Source: Haloimpatiens massiliensis (GTDB lineage Bacteria > Bacillota > Clostridia > Clostridiales > Clostridiaceae). From it: a DNA stretch of 29,491 nucleotides. The translations under genes were made by a program, and so were the position numbers. The DNA lies in NCBI RefSeq assembly GCF_900184255.1, contig NZ_LT854638.1:113817-143307 (forward strand). The letters are read 5' to 3'. The notes under the pieces are model-generated. The model was not told the origin of the DNA and did not search any database. It saw only the letters and a program-made list of their open reading frames with translations. Of this stretch, positions 1 to 6,123 are shown piece after piece. Each line of letters opens with the position of its first letter. Position 1 is the stretch's first letter.

Positions 1-3
1 ACT

Positions 4-169
4 CTAGTATTTACATACTAGAAACTTAGTAACTAGTTAATCTAGTCCACTAGAAACCTAGCTGCGCAGCAGCTACTTACTAGCAAACTAGACGCTAGCC
101 AACTAGCAAACTAATAAGTGGCAGTGATAGAAATTTAGAGCAGGCAAAACTAGCCCTCTAGTCATCTAG
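4..169. repeat. CTAG-rich array in the 23S-5S spacer
   Basis: Thirteen CTAG tetranucleotides occur in about 165 bp, at 4, 18, 33, 42, 50, 58, 80, 88, 95, 103, 150, 158 and 166. Nine of the twelve intervals are 7-9 bp, most exactly 8, so the tract looks like a degenerate 8-bp tandem array of the form CTAGNNNA. It lies directly before 5S rRNA, so it is the 23S-5S spacer of the rrn operon whose 23S is off the left edge. It also contains the self-complementary GCTGCGCAGC near 62-71. CTAG is usually rare in bacterial DNA. Confidence 0.7.
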
Positions 170-190
170 CACACTACCCAACTAAAAGTA

Positions 191-307
191 TCTGGTGATT
201 ATGGCTTGAAGGTAACACCCCTTTCCATTCCGAACAGGACGGTTAAGCTTCAAAGCGCCGATGGTACTGCAGGGGAAGCCCTGTGGGAGAGTAGGTCGTC
301 GCCAGGT
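191..307 (+). rRNA. rrf: 5S ribosomal RNA
   Basis: The 117-nt sequence starts TCTGGTG and ends GTCGTCGCCAGGT, so its 5' and 3' ends pair as helix I. Inside are the conserved blocks ACACCC, CCGAACAGGACGGTTAAG and GCGCCGATGGTACTGC, then GTGGGAGAGTAGG. It is the last rRNA of an operon that begins before the window and is followed after 5 nt by tRNA-Glu, so 5S and the tRNA cluster are probably cotranscribed. Confidence 0.95.
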
Positions 308-312
308 TATTT

Positions 313-387
313 GGCTCCTTGGTCAAGCGGTTAAGACACCACCCTTTCACGGTGGTAACAGGGGTTCGATTCCCCTAGGAGTCACCA
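313..387 (+). tRNA. tRNA-Glu (anticodon TTC)
   Basis: A full cloverleaf with acceptor GGCTCCT/AGGAGTC (one G-U pair), anticodon loop CTTTCAC giving TTC, a T arm with GGTTCGATTCC, and an encoded CCA. It is the first of six tRNAs trailing the 5S gene. Confidence 0.96.
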
Positions 388-399
388 TTTTAATATTGT

Positions 400-483
400 G
401 CAGGTGTGGCGGAATTGGCAGACGCACTAGACTTAGGATCTAGCGCCTACGGCGTGGGGGTTCGACTCCCTTCACCTGCACCA
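400..483 (+). tRNA. tRNA-Leu (anticodon TAG)
   Basis: An 84-nt class II tRNA with a long variable arm (CGCCTACGGCGT). The anticodon loop CTTAGGA gives TAG. The acceptor GCAGGTG pairs with CACCTGC, the discriminator is A, and CCA is encoded. Confidence 0.96.
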
Positions 484-493
484 ATTATATTAA

Positions 494-567
494 GCGGGTG
501 TTGCTCAATGGTAGAGCGCCAGCCTTCCAAGCTGGACACGAGGGTTCGATTCCCTTCACCCGCTCCA
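494..567 (+). tRNA. tRNA-Gly (anticodon TCC)
   Basis: Acceptor GCGGGTG/CACCCGC, anticodon loop CTTCCAA giving TCC, a T arm with GGTTCGATTCC, and an encoded CCA. Third tRNA of the post-5S cluster. Confidence 0.96.
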
Positions 568-582
568 TTTATTATTTTTTAT

Positions 583-659
583 GCGTCTTTAGCTCAGCTG
601 GATAGAGCAACGGCCTTCTAAGCCGTGTGCCAGGGGTTCGACTCCCTTAAGACGCACCA
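583..659 (+). tRNA. tRNA-Arg (anticodon TCT)
   Basis: Acceptor GCGTCTT pairs with AAGACGC, anticodon loop CTTCTAA gives TCT, and CCA is encoded. It reads AGA, the dominant Arg codon in this AT-rich genome. Confidence 0.96.
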
Positions 660-664
660 TTTAT

Positions 665-739
665 TGGGATGTCGCCAAGTGGTAAGGCACTAGACTTTGA
701 CTCTAGCATTCGTAGGTTCGAATCCTGCCACCCCAGCCA
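665..739 (+). tRNA. tRNA-Gln (anticodon TTG)
   Basis: Anticodon loop CTTTGAC gives TTG. The acceptor is TGGGATG against CACCCCA, so positions 5 and 68 form an A-C mismatch while the other six pairs are Watson-Crick. The discriminator is G and CCA is encoded. All other arms are normal. Low-GC Gram-positives normally make Gln-tRNA by GatCAB transamidation. Confidence 0.95.
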
Positions 740-741
740 AT

Positions 742-771
742 AATAAGAGTTTCTTGTATGAAACTCTTATT
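742..771 (+). terminator. 12-bp hairpin inside the tRNA cluster
   Basis: A perfect 12-bp stem, AATAAGAGTTTC with GAAACTCTTATT, and a 6-nt loop lie between tRNA-Gln and tRNA-Gly. No U-run follows immediately (AAATTTTAA comes next), so it may be an RNA processing or pausing hairpin or a weak terminator rather than a full stop. Confidence 0.45.
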
Positions 772-791
772 AAATTTTAATACTTTTTTCT

Positions 792-867
792 GCGGAAGTG
801 GCTCAGTTGGTAGAGCGCCACCTTGCCAAGGTGGATGTCGCGGGTTCGAGTCCCGTCTTCCGCTCCA
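792..867 (+). tRNA. tRNA-Gly (anticodon GCC)
   Basis: Acceptor GCGGAAG pairs with CTTCCGC, anticodon loop TTGCCAA gives GCC, and CCA is encoded. It is the last tRNA of the rrn-linked cluster and is followed by a strong terminator. Confidence 0.96.
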
Positions 868-877
868 CATAGATTAG

Positions 878-902
878 CCTGACATTGATGTCAGGTTTTT
901 TT
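878..902 (+). terminator. Rho-independent terminator of the rrn-tRNA operon
   Basis: CCTGACAT and ATGTCAGG form an 8-bp stem around a 2-base spacer (the real loop is somewhat larger), followed by seven T residues. It ends the 5S and six-tRNA transcript. Confidence 0.85.
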
Positions 903-1015
903 ATTATATATAAATTTATAGTAATTTTAGATTCATCTAACGTAATATTTATCGTTTTATAAAAAATTTGAATAGAATATATATGTACTATTATATTTTT
1001 CTATAAATTGAAGTG

Positions 1016-1044
1016 TTGACTATTACTTTATACTATAGTATAAT
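1016..1044 (+). promoter_or_regulatory. Sigma-A promoter of the Glu-Gln tRNA unit
   Basis: -35 TTGACT at 1016-1021, a 17-bp spacer, and a consensus -10 TATAAT at 1039-1044. Predicted initiation is near 1051, about 16 nt before tRNA-Glu. The near-consensus boxes fit a stable-RNA promoter. Confidence 0.85.
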
Positions 1045-1066
1045 TTGTAAATGTCGGATGAAATAT

Positions 1067-1138
1067 GGCTCCTTGGTCAAGTGGTCAAGACTCCACCCTC
1101 TCACGGTGGCATCAGGGGTTCGAATCCCCTAGGAGTCA
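1067..1138 (+). tRNA. tRNA-Glu (anticodon CTC)
   Basis: The anticodon loop CTCTCAC gives CTC. Acceptor GGCTCCT pairs with AGGAGTC. Unlike every other tRNA in the window, no CCA is encoded (ATTTT follows the discriminator A), so CCA must be added by nucleotidyltransferase. It is related in sequence to the TTC isoacceptor at 313-387. Confidence 0.95.
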
Positions 1139-1165
1139 TTTTAACTTTTTTTGAAATAATAATAT

Positions 1166-1241
1166 TGGGGTGTCGCCAAGCGGTAAGGCACGGGACTCTG
1201 ACTCCCGCATTCCGCAGGTTCGAATCCTGCCACCTCAGCCA
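1166..1241 (+). tRNA. tRNA-Gln (anticodon CTG)
   Basis: The anticodon loop CTCTGAC gives CTG. The acceptor is TGGGGTG against CACCTCA, which makes position 3:70 a G-U wobble, the classical identity element of tRNA-Ala. The discriminator is G73 and CCA is encoded. It is cotranscribed with tRNA-Glu(CTC). Confidence 0.95.
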
Positions 1242-1242
1242 A

Positions 1243-1275
1243 AAAACTCTTGTTTTTAAAACAAGAGTTTTTTTG
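1243..1275 (+). terminator. Terminator of the Glu-Gln tRNA unit
   Basis: AAACTCTTGTTTT and AAAACAAGAGTTT form a long stem followed by a T-run. It begins right at the CCA end of tRNA-Gln, so termination and 3' maturation are close together. Confidence 0.85.
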
Positions 1276-1620
1276 TTATATAGAGTTTATTTCATATGAA
1301 GATGTTCTAATAATTATCTTCTATGAAATAAAATTATAAAATGTGTAATGCTAAATATTTTTTAATCTTGGAATAAAGTAACGTAGGCTTGTTAAGTAAA
1401 ACTATTTTTTAAGTTAAGAGTTAATTCATAAAGTTAGTTTTATAGAAGTGTTAGTCTATATCTGATACAATTAGACATATAAGAAATAATATAAAATTAT
1501 TATTTTATGTGAATAAAATATATAAGTTTGATGTATTTTAAACAGAGAATATACAATACTGTGGATAAGTTTTAAATTTACAAAAATGTTGTTAATAAAA
1601 TATATAAGGAATGAGTAAAA
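1276..1620. other. Intergenic region before sfsA
   Basis: 345 bp of very AT-rich DNA. I see no convincing ORF, RNA gene or long repeat. The only functional signal is AAGGA at 1606-1610 ahead of the sfsA start. A promoter for sfsA must lie here, but no single candidate stands out. Confidence 0.5.
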
Positions 1621-2316
1621 ATGAAAACAGATAAGAGAATTATAAAAACAAAATTTATAAAAAGACCTAATAGGTTTCAAGCATATGTCTATATAGATGG
1701 CCAAGAACAAATGGTACACGTACCTAACACAGGAAGGTGTAAAGAGATACTTGTACCAGGTAGTACTGTATTACTTAGGGAGGAGAACAATCCTACAAGA
1801 AAGACAAAGTATGATTTAATAGCAGGATATAAAGGAGATAAGCTTATAAATATAGATTCGCAGATTCCTAATAAGGTAGTAGAGGAAGCTTTAAAAGAAA
1901 AAAGAATAAAACCTTTAGCAGGGTATACAAATATTCAAAGAGAGAAGTTTTTTAAAAATAGTCGATTTGATTTTAAATTAACTAATAATAATGGACATGA
2001 ATATTACTTAGAAGTAAAAGGAGTGACTTTAGAAAAGGAAGGGCTCACAAAGTTTCCAGATGCGCCTACAGAAAGAGGAAGAAAACATTTGCTAGAGCTT
2101 GTAGAAGCTAAGAGTAAAGGTTATGGAGCTGGTGTACTTTTTTTAATACAAATGAAGGATGTTAAAAAATTTATGCCCAATGAAGAGATGGATGAGAAAT
2201 TTTCAGAAGCGTTAAGATTAGCGTATTCTAATGGAGTAGATATATATGCCTATGATTGTGAAGTAGGCGAGGATTTTATAACTTTAAGAAAATCTATACC
2301 TGTTGAGTTGCAATAG
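1621..2316 (+). CDS. sfsA: DNA/RNA nuclease SfsA family protein
   Basis: A 231-aa protein of the SfsA family (named for sugar fermentation stimulation; family members are reported to bind or cleave nucleic acid). Visible family blocks are an N-terminal OB-like region ending in VPNTGRCKE (about residues 35-43), then EVKGVTLEKEG around 130-140 and FPDAPTERGRKHL around 143-155. The EVKG block resembles the metal-site E-x-K of the PD-(D/E)xK nuclease fold. Length matches the family norm of about 230 aa. The ATG at 1621 has AAGGA 10 nt upstream. It appears monocistronic, and the biological role in clostridia is not established. Confidence 0.93.
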   Translation: MKTDKRIIKTKFIKRPNRFQAYVYIDGQEQMVHVPNTGRCKEILVPGSTVLLREENNPTRKTKYDLIAGYKGDKLINIDSQIPNKVVEEALKEKRIKPLAGYTNIQREKFFKNSRFDFKLTNNNGHEYYLEVKGVTLEKEGLTKFPDAPTERGRKHLLELVEAKSKGYGAGVLFLIQMKDVKKFMPNEEMDEKFSEALRLAYSNGVDIYAYDCEVGEDFITLRKSIPVELQ

Positions 2317-2489
2317 TTTTAAAATAGTATAGTTATGTAATATACAAGGAGGTTTTAAAGTTTAATATAAATGTTATTAAGCTTAAATTATTATAGGTAT
2401 AACTGTTGTAATAACATTAGAGAGAATATAATTATTTATTAAATTAAACATAAGTAATCTATGGATTAAATAAAGAGGGGGAGAAAAGA

Positions 2490-3029
2490 TTGAAGTTTAA
2501 ATATTGTCCTTTGTGTGGGAGGGAACTTGAAGAAAAATATAGTTGGGATGAGGGTGGAGTTCCTTATTGTTCTTACGATAATATAATGTATTTCGACACA
2601 CCTAAGCCTTGTGTGGTAGTAGCTGTTATTAAAGACAATCAAATTCTTTTGCTTAAACAAAGCTATATATTTAAAAATTCTAAGGTTCTAGTGTCAGGAT
2701 ACGTAACAAATGGTGAAACGGTGGAGGAAACGGTGCACAGGGAGGTAAAAGAAGAGACAGGCATAAAAGTAGGAAATATAAAATATTTAGGTAGTAATTA
2801 TTTAAAGGCTAAGGAAATAATCATGCTTACATATATGGCAGAGTATGTAGATGGAGAAATAAATAAATCTTCAGAAGTTGAGTGGGTAGATTGGAGCAAT
2901 TTAGAGGATGCTCTATGTGAAATGTCAGAAGATGAAATAGGAAAAGAAGTAGTTAGAAAAGTATTAAGAGAGATCAAATATCCAGGGGATAGGGCTTATC
3001 GCTGTGACAGCGGAAGTTGCAAACTATAA
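2490..3029 (+). CDS. NUDIX hydrolase with N-terminal zinc ribbon
   Basis: 179 aa starting at TTG, chosen because AGAGGGGGAG at 2474-2483 lies 6 nt upstream. The N-terminus carries CPLCG (Cys 6 and 9) and a later Cys near 27, a short zinc-ribbon-like segment. A perfect Nudix box GX5EX7REUXEEXGU follows around residues 70-92, with REVKEETGI as its core, so it should hydrolyse a nucleoside diphosphate linked to another moiety with Mg2+ or Mn2+. The layout recalls NADH pyrophosphatase NudC in miniature, but I do not see the NudC SQPWPFP motif, so the substrate is open. The stop codon sits at the edge of foldback element A. Confidence 0.9.
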   Translation: MKFKYCPLCGRELEEKYSWDEGGVPYCSYDNIMYFDTPKPCVVVAVIKDNQILLLKQSYIFKNSKVLVSGYVTNGETVEETVHREVKEETGIKVGNIKYLGSNYLKAKEIIMLTYMAEYVDGEINKSSEVEWVDWSNLEDALCEMSEDEIGKEVVRKVLREIKYPGDRAYRCDSGSCKL

Positions 3030-3369
3030 GAATATTGTGAAGTAATACTTTGAAGAAAAATCTAATTTTAATTCCGTAATAAATGTGTAATTTGGGACTG
3101 TTCACAATACGCCAAGAACTTCTAAATGTCTCACAGTTAAAGCCCCTAAAGCTTTCAAACTCACTCGTTCCTCGTTCAAACATGAAAGCTTCTTAACGGG
3201 TCTTTAACTGTGAGACATAAGAAGTTCTAAGGCTAGTTCAATAGTCCCAAATTCCACATTTATTACTACATTAAAATCAGATTTTTAGTTTAATATGTAT
3301 GTGGTTTGAGAGGAGAAGCCTACTAAAGGATGATTTTCCTCCTCTTCGCTATGGAAAATCTTTAATTTA
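3030..3369 (+). repeat. Large foldback element, family 1, copy A
   Basis: A 340-bp noncoding element starting right at the NUDIX stop codon. Nested stems, outside to inside, are 3056-3072/3270-3286 (17 bp, nearly complete), 3076-3099/3243-3266 (23 of 24), 3115-3123/3220-3228 (9 bp, perfect), 3127-3142/3202-3217 (16 bp, perfect) and 3149-3157/3183-3191 (9 bp, perfect). Unpaired conserved blocks include CACAATACGCCAAGAA and AAGGCTAGTTCAATAGT. The tail is a second hairpin with GATTTTCC and GGAAAATC arms. Copy B downstream, inverted, has the same architecture with different stem sequences. Confidence 0.85.
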
Positions 3370-3613
3370 TAAAAAAACGCTCATAATATTTTTTTAGGCG
3401 TAGCCTTTCGTTTAATCTACAATATTATTTTTATTAGTTGTGAGATAGAATTATTAACTTTGATTATATACTAATGAATAATTGATTATGAAAATACATT
3501 AATATGTAAGAGTTAATATATTTTGCCGTGAGGCATTGGTTTGTATAAATCTTAATCATTTCTATGTATTTAGGTTGGCTATCGCCAATAAAAGATTTTT
3601 AAAGCGCTAAAAG

Positions 3614-3659
3614 AAAAAGCTATAACTATTCCATTTAATGAAATAGTTATAGCTTTTTT
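3614..3659. terminator. Strong bidirectional hairpin between copies A and B
   Basis: A perfect 17-bp stem, AAAAAGCTATAACTATT with its complement, around an 11-nt loop, with T-runs on both strands. It lies between two convergent transcription units (NUDIX from the left, the DUF1576 operon from the right) and can stop transcription from either side. Confidence 0.8.
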
Positions 3660-3671
3660 GCTATCCCATTT

Positions 3672-4017
3672 ATTTAATTAAAGATTTTCCGTAACATAGT
3701 GGAGGAAAATCCTCCTTCAGTAGGCTGTCTCGCCCATAAGTAATGTACGTATGAACCGAAAAATCTGTCTTTAAGGTAACAATAAATATATTTTTTTAGA
3801 CTATTGAGCTAGCCTTAGAAATTCTTTGTTTTCAAATATCAATACCCGTTAAGAAGCTTTCATGTTTGAGCGCCGTTAGAAGCGAGTTTGAAAGCTTTAG
3901 GGTATTGATATTTGAAGACATTAGAATTTCTTGGCGTATTGCGAGCAGTCTTAAAAAATATATTTATTGTGGACTTAAAGACAGATTTTTCTTATGGCAC
4001 TTGCTTCACAATATATT
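3672..4017 (-). repeat. Large foldback element, family 1, copy B (inverted)
   Basis: The same element as copy A, in inverted orientation. Stems, in plus coordinates, are 3759-3775/3974-3990 (17 bp, perfect), 3778-3801/3947-3970 (about 23 of 24), 3817-3825/3923-3931 (9 bp, perfect) and 3831-3846/3901-3916 (16 bp, perfect), with the conserved AAGCTTTCA/TGAAAGCTT hairpin at the tip. Stem lengths equal those of copy A although most stem bases differ. It ends at the stop codon of the minus-strand gene 4019-4360, so both copies abut 3' ends of genes. Confidence 0.85.
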
Positions 4018-4018
4018 C

Positions 4019-4360
4019 TTAATGTTCTCTTACTACTTTAATCTCTAAAATACTGTCATTATAAGTTATTGAAGTTTCATCTGTCATCATTCCTACAAGA
4101 GTTAGTTCTGAATCCGTGTCATCGTCACCTGTTAAATTCCAATAGTATTCTTCTATTTCATGGCATCTAGGTGCATTGAGTAGTTTTTTTGATATTTCTA
4201 GTGTAGTTTCGCTTAAATTTTCTATTTTTGATTTTATATATATTAAAGTTCTATCTTCTTTTGTTTTAACGTCTATTGACATGTCTTTACCGCCATTATT
4301 GTAACAAAAATTCATAAGTTCGCTAACTATTTTTATATTTCGTTGATTGTTGTGTTTCAT
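4019..4360 (-). CDS. Hypothetical protein, partner of the DUF1576 gene
   Basis: 113 aa, unrecognised. The start ATG (4358-4360) lies 3 nt after the stop of the DUF1576 gene, with GAAAGGA inside the end of that gene as ribosome binding site, so the two are one operon and probably translationally coupled. The protein is acidic and soluble, with no membrane segment or signal peptide. The order (helix SELMNFCYNN, strand MSIDVKTKEDRTLIYIKSK, late strand DSILEIKVVRE) faintly recalls a GHKL ATPase-like alpha/beta fold without its nucleotide motifs; this is only a guess. It could be a cytoplasmic partner of the membrane protein. Its stop codon adjoins element B. Confidence 0.8.
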   Translation of the reverse strand: MKHNNQRNIKIVSELMNFCYNNGGKDMSIDVKTKEDRTLIYIKSKIENLSETTLEISKKLLNAPRCHEIEEYYWNLTGDDDTDSELTLVGMMTDETSITYNDSILEIKVVREH

Positions 4361-4363
4361 TTT

Positions 4364-5617
4364 CTATTTATCATCCTTTCTAAAAGAGGTTATAAGTGGT
4401 ATTAAAAATATAGCCACAATACCTCCAGCAAAACCATTATTATAAAGATTTAATCCACCGTGAAGAAAGCCTGTGTTGGCTACTATACATACATGTATAA
4501 AACCAGCAATAATTCCATATAGCCAGCCAAAGTGACCAGCGATAGGTGCTAAAGTTGTACTAAATAGTGCAGAAAGAACCATTTGAGGTGAATTTATTTT
4601 CCAGATATTTAGTAGGGAACAAAAGGTTGTTCCTAGTATTATAGGTATGATGTTTTTAGGATGTTTACCAAACCCACTAAAGCCAGCAACGGTGAATATT
4701 CCACCGATGGTAGGACCATTAAGGTCACCTCCTATTATTAGTATATATAGTGTGGATAATATTCCTAATATTCCCATGTTTACAAAGACGGTACCATCAC
4801 CATAAATTATATAAAAGTCAGATATAAGTCTTCCAGATTGTTTACATAACTCTTTAAACTTTTTAAATGAATTTTTGTCTAACAAATATCCAATAAGTAT
4901 CATGGATGTAAAGAGTATAATTAGTAATATTGCAAAAAGAAAGTTATTACCTGTAGACCATATTAGTCTTGTTTTAAAATCTATTCCAAAAGCTCTAAGT
5001 ATAGACATTAGTACAGTCCCTAAGAGCCCAGCAGCAAAGCCTGTATTATAAAGATTATATCCCTGATGCAGTTTTAAGCAATAGGATGTTATTGAAGGTA
5101 AAATGAATCCAACAATAACCCCAAAGCAAATTCCTATAATTAAGGCTCCAATTTGAGAAAAATTAGATGAATATTTAAATTGAGTTACTGTAGGAGAAAG
5201 AGTAGTTGCAAATAATGCAATAAGTACATAATTTAAAAATGGTTCCTTTTGATATTTTGAATACAGCCATACTCCTAAAAAAATAGGCCATACATTTAAA
5301 ATGTTTTTTCCGAAAAAGGCAAAGCCCGTTATAGTAGATAGGGCAGCTATAGTTGAGCCATTAGGTTTGATTCCTACATATACAAGAATTCCTATACACA
5401 TAAGTGAAAGTAGAGCCGAATTTACAAAAGTAGCACCTATGCCACCAATTGCAATATAGTCTGTTACAAGTATGTCTGATTCTAGAATAATTGACTTTAA
5501 TCCATTAAATATATTATAGGGAGTGTCTATTATAAAAGCAAATAACATAAAAGCAATATAATAAGCTATTAATATATAATAGGTCTTAAAAATTTTCTTT
5601 TTAACTACATTTTTCAT
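4364..5617 (-). CDS. DUF1576 integral membrane protein
   Basis: 417 aa from the ATG at 5617, preferred over an upstream in-frame ATG at 5659 because TGGGGGA lies 7 nt before it. Many hydrophobic segments indicate about 10-12 membrane helices. The two halves are related. Matching blocks are VNSALLS/VNMGILG, NGSTIAALSTITGFAFFGK/NGPTIGGIFTVAGFSGFGK, LFATTLSPTVTQF/LFSTTLAPIAGHF and GYNLYNTGFAAG/GLNLYNNGFAGG. This gives an internal duplication of about 190 residues, typical of inverted or tandem-repeat transporters. The family is known only as DUF1576, so transport is an inference. First gene of a two-gene operon. Confidence 0.88.
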   Translation of the reverse strand: MKNVVKKKIFKTYYILIAYYIAFMLFAFIIDTPYNIFNGLKSIILESDILVTDYIAIGGIGATFVNSALLSLMCIGILVYVGIKPNGSTIAALSTITGFAFFGKNILNVWPIFLGVWLYSKYQKEPFLNYVLIALFATTLSPTVTQFKYSSNFSQIGALIIGICFGVIVGFILPSITSYCLKLHQGYNLYNTGFAAGLLGTVLMSILRAFGIDFKTRLIWSTGNNFLFAILLIILFTSMILIGYLLDKNSFKKFKELCKQSGRLISDFYIIYGDGTVFVNMGILGILSTLYILIIGGDLNGPTIGGIFTVAGFSGFGKHPKNIIPIILGTTFCSLLNIWKINSPQMVLSALFSTTLAPIAGHFGWLYGIIAGFIHVCIVANTGFLHGGLNLYNNGFAGGIVAIFLIPLITSFRKDDK

Positions 5618-5871
5618 AGGAATCCCCCAATCATATAATAAAGTAATTTTATTATACAATAAATTACTTTAACAGAGTAATAGTTTTAAAGTATTTAAGG
5701 AATTTTCTAGTCTTTAAGTGAAAAAATATAAAAACTATTATATAATTAAAGGTGTTATATATAGTAATATCTCAAAATGATTACATTAATACAAAATAAA
5801 AAAGAATCTTTATAAACATTATATTTATAAGAGTTCTTATAAAAATATATTAGAACAAGAGAGGAATTAAA

Positions 5872-6045
5872 ATGAAGGTTATACCTAAAAATTGTGAAAG
5901 TTGCCCAGAATATATAAAAGGCGAGTGTGATACTTTAACAGATAAGTGCATGTGTAAAAGATGTCCTAGAAATTTACCAGAGTGCTTAATAACTAGATAT
6001 TGCAGAGAGACAGAATCTGTATTATCTTATGGAAGGAACAACTAA
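5872..6045 (+). CDS. Cys-rich microprotein (57 aa, eight cysteines)
   Basis: A 57-residue ORF with GAGAGGAA at 5859-5866 upstream of its ATG. Cysteines lie at 8, 11, 19, 26, 28, 31, 38 and 44, including CESC, CMCKRC and two later single Cys. There is no signal peptide, so a cytoplasmic metal-binding (Zn or Fe-S) or small redox protein is likely. It is followed after 78 nt by the carboxypeptidase gene, which has its own ribosome binding site. I do not recognise the family, and it is not clearly homologous to the two Cys-rich proteins at 8295 and 9502. Confidence 0.7.
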   Translation: MKVIPKNCESCPEYIKGECDTLTDKCMCKRCPRNLPECLITRYCRETESVLSYGRNN

Positions 6046-6123
6046 ATAATTATAAGCAAATAAATGATTTTTTCTCATTTATATATAGAGAAAGACAAAT
6101 ATAAATTAGGGGGTTATAATTAT

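Noticed and set aside
261..621. Short open frames across 5S and tRNA genes
   Set aside because: They lie wholly on structural RNA genes and have no ribosome binding sites.
2346..2389. Orphan AAGGAGG at 2346-2352 in the gap between sfsA and the NUDIX gene
   Set aside because: The next ATG (2368) is too far away and opens only a short AT-rich frame of about 22 codons, so no gene is called; it may be a relic.
3866..4048. 60-codon plus-strand frame inside foldback copy B
   Set aside because: No ribosome binding site, a doubtful TTG start, and the DNA is explained by the paired stems. The related frame in copy A is treated as a finding, not a gene.
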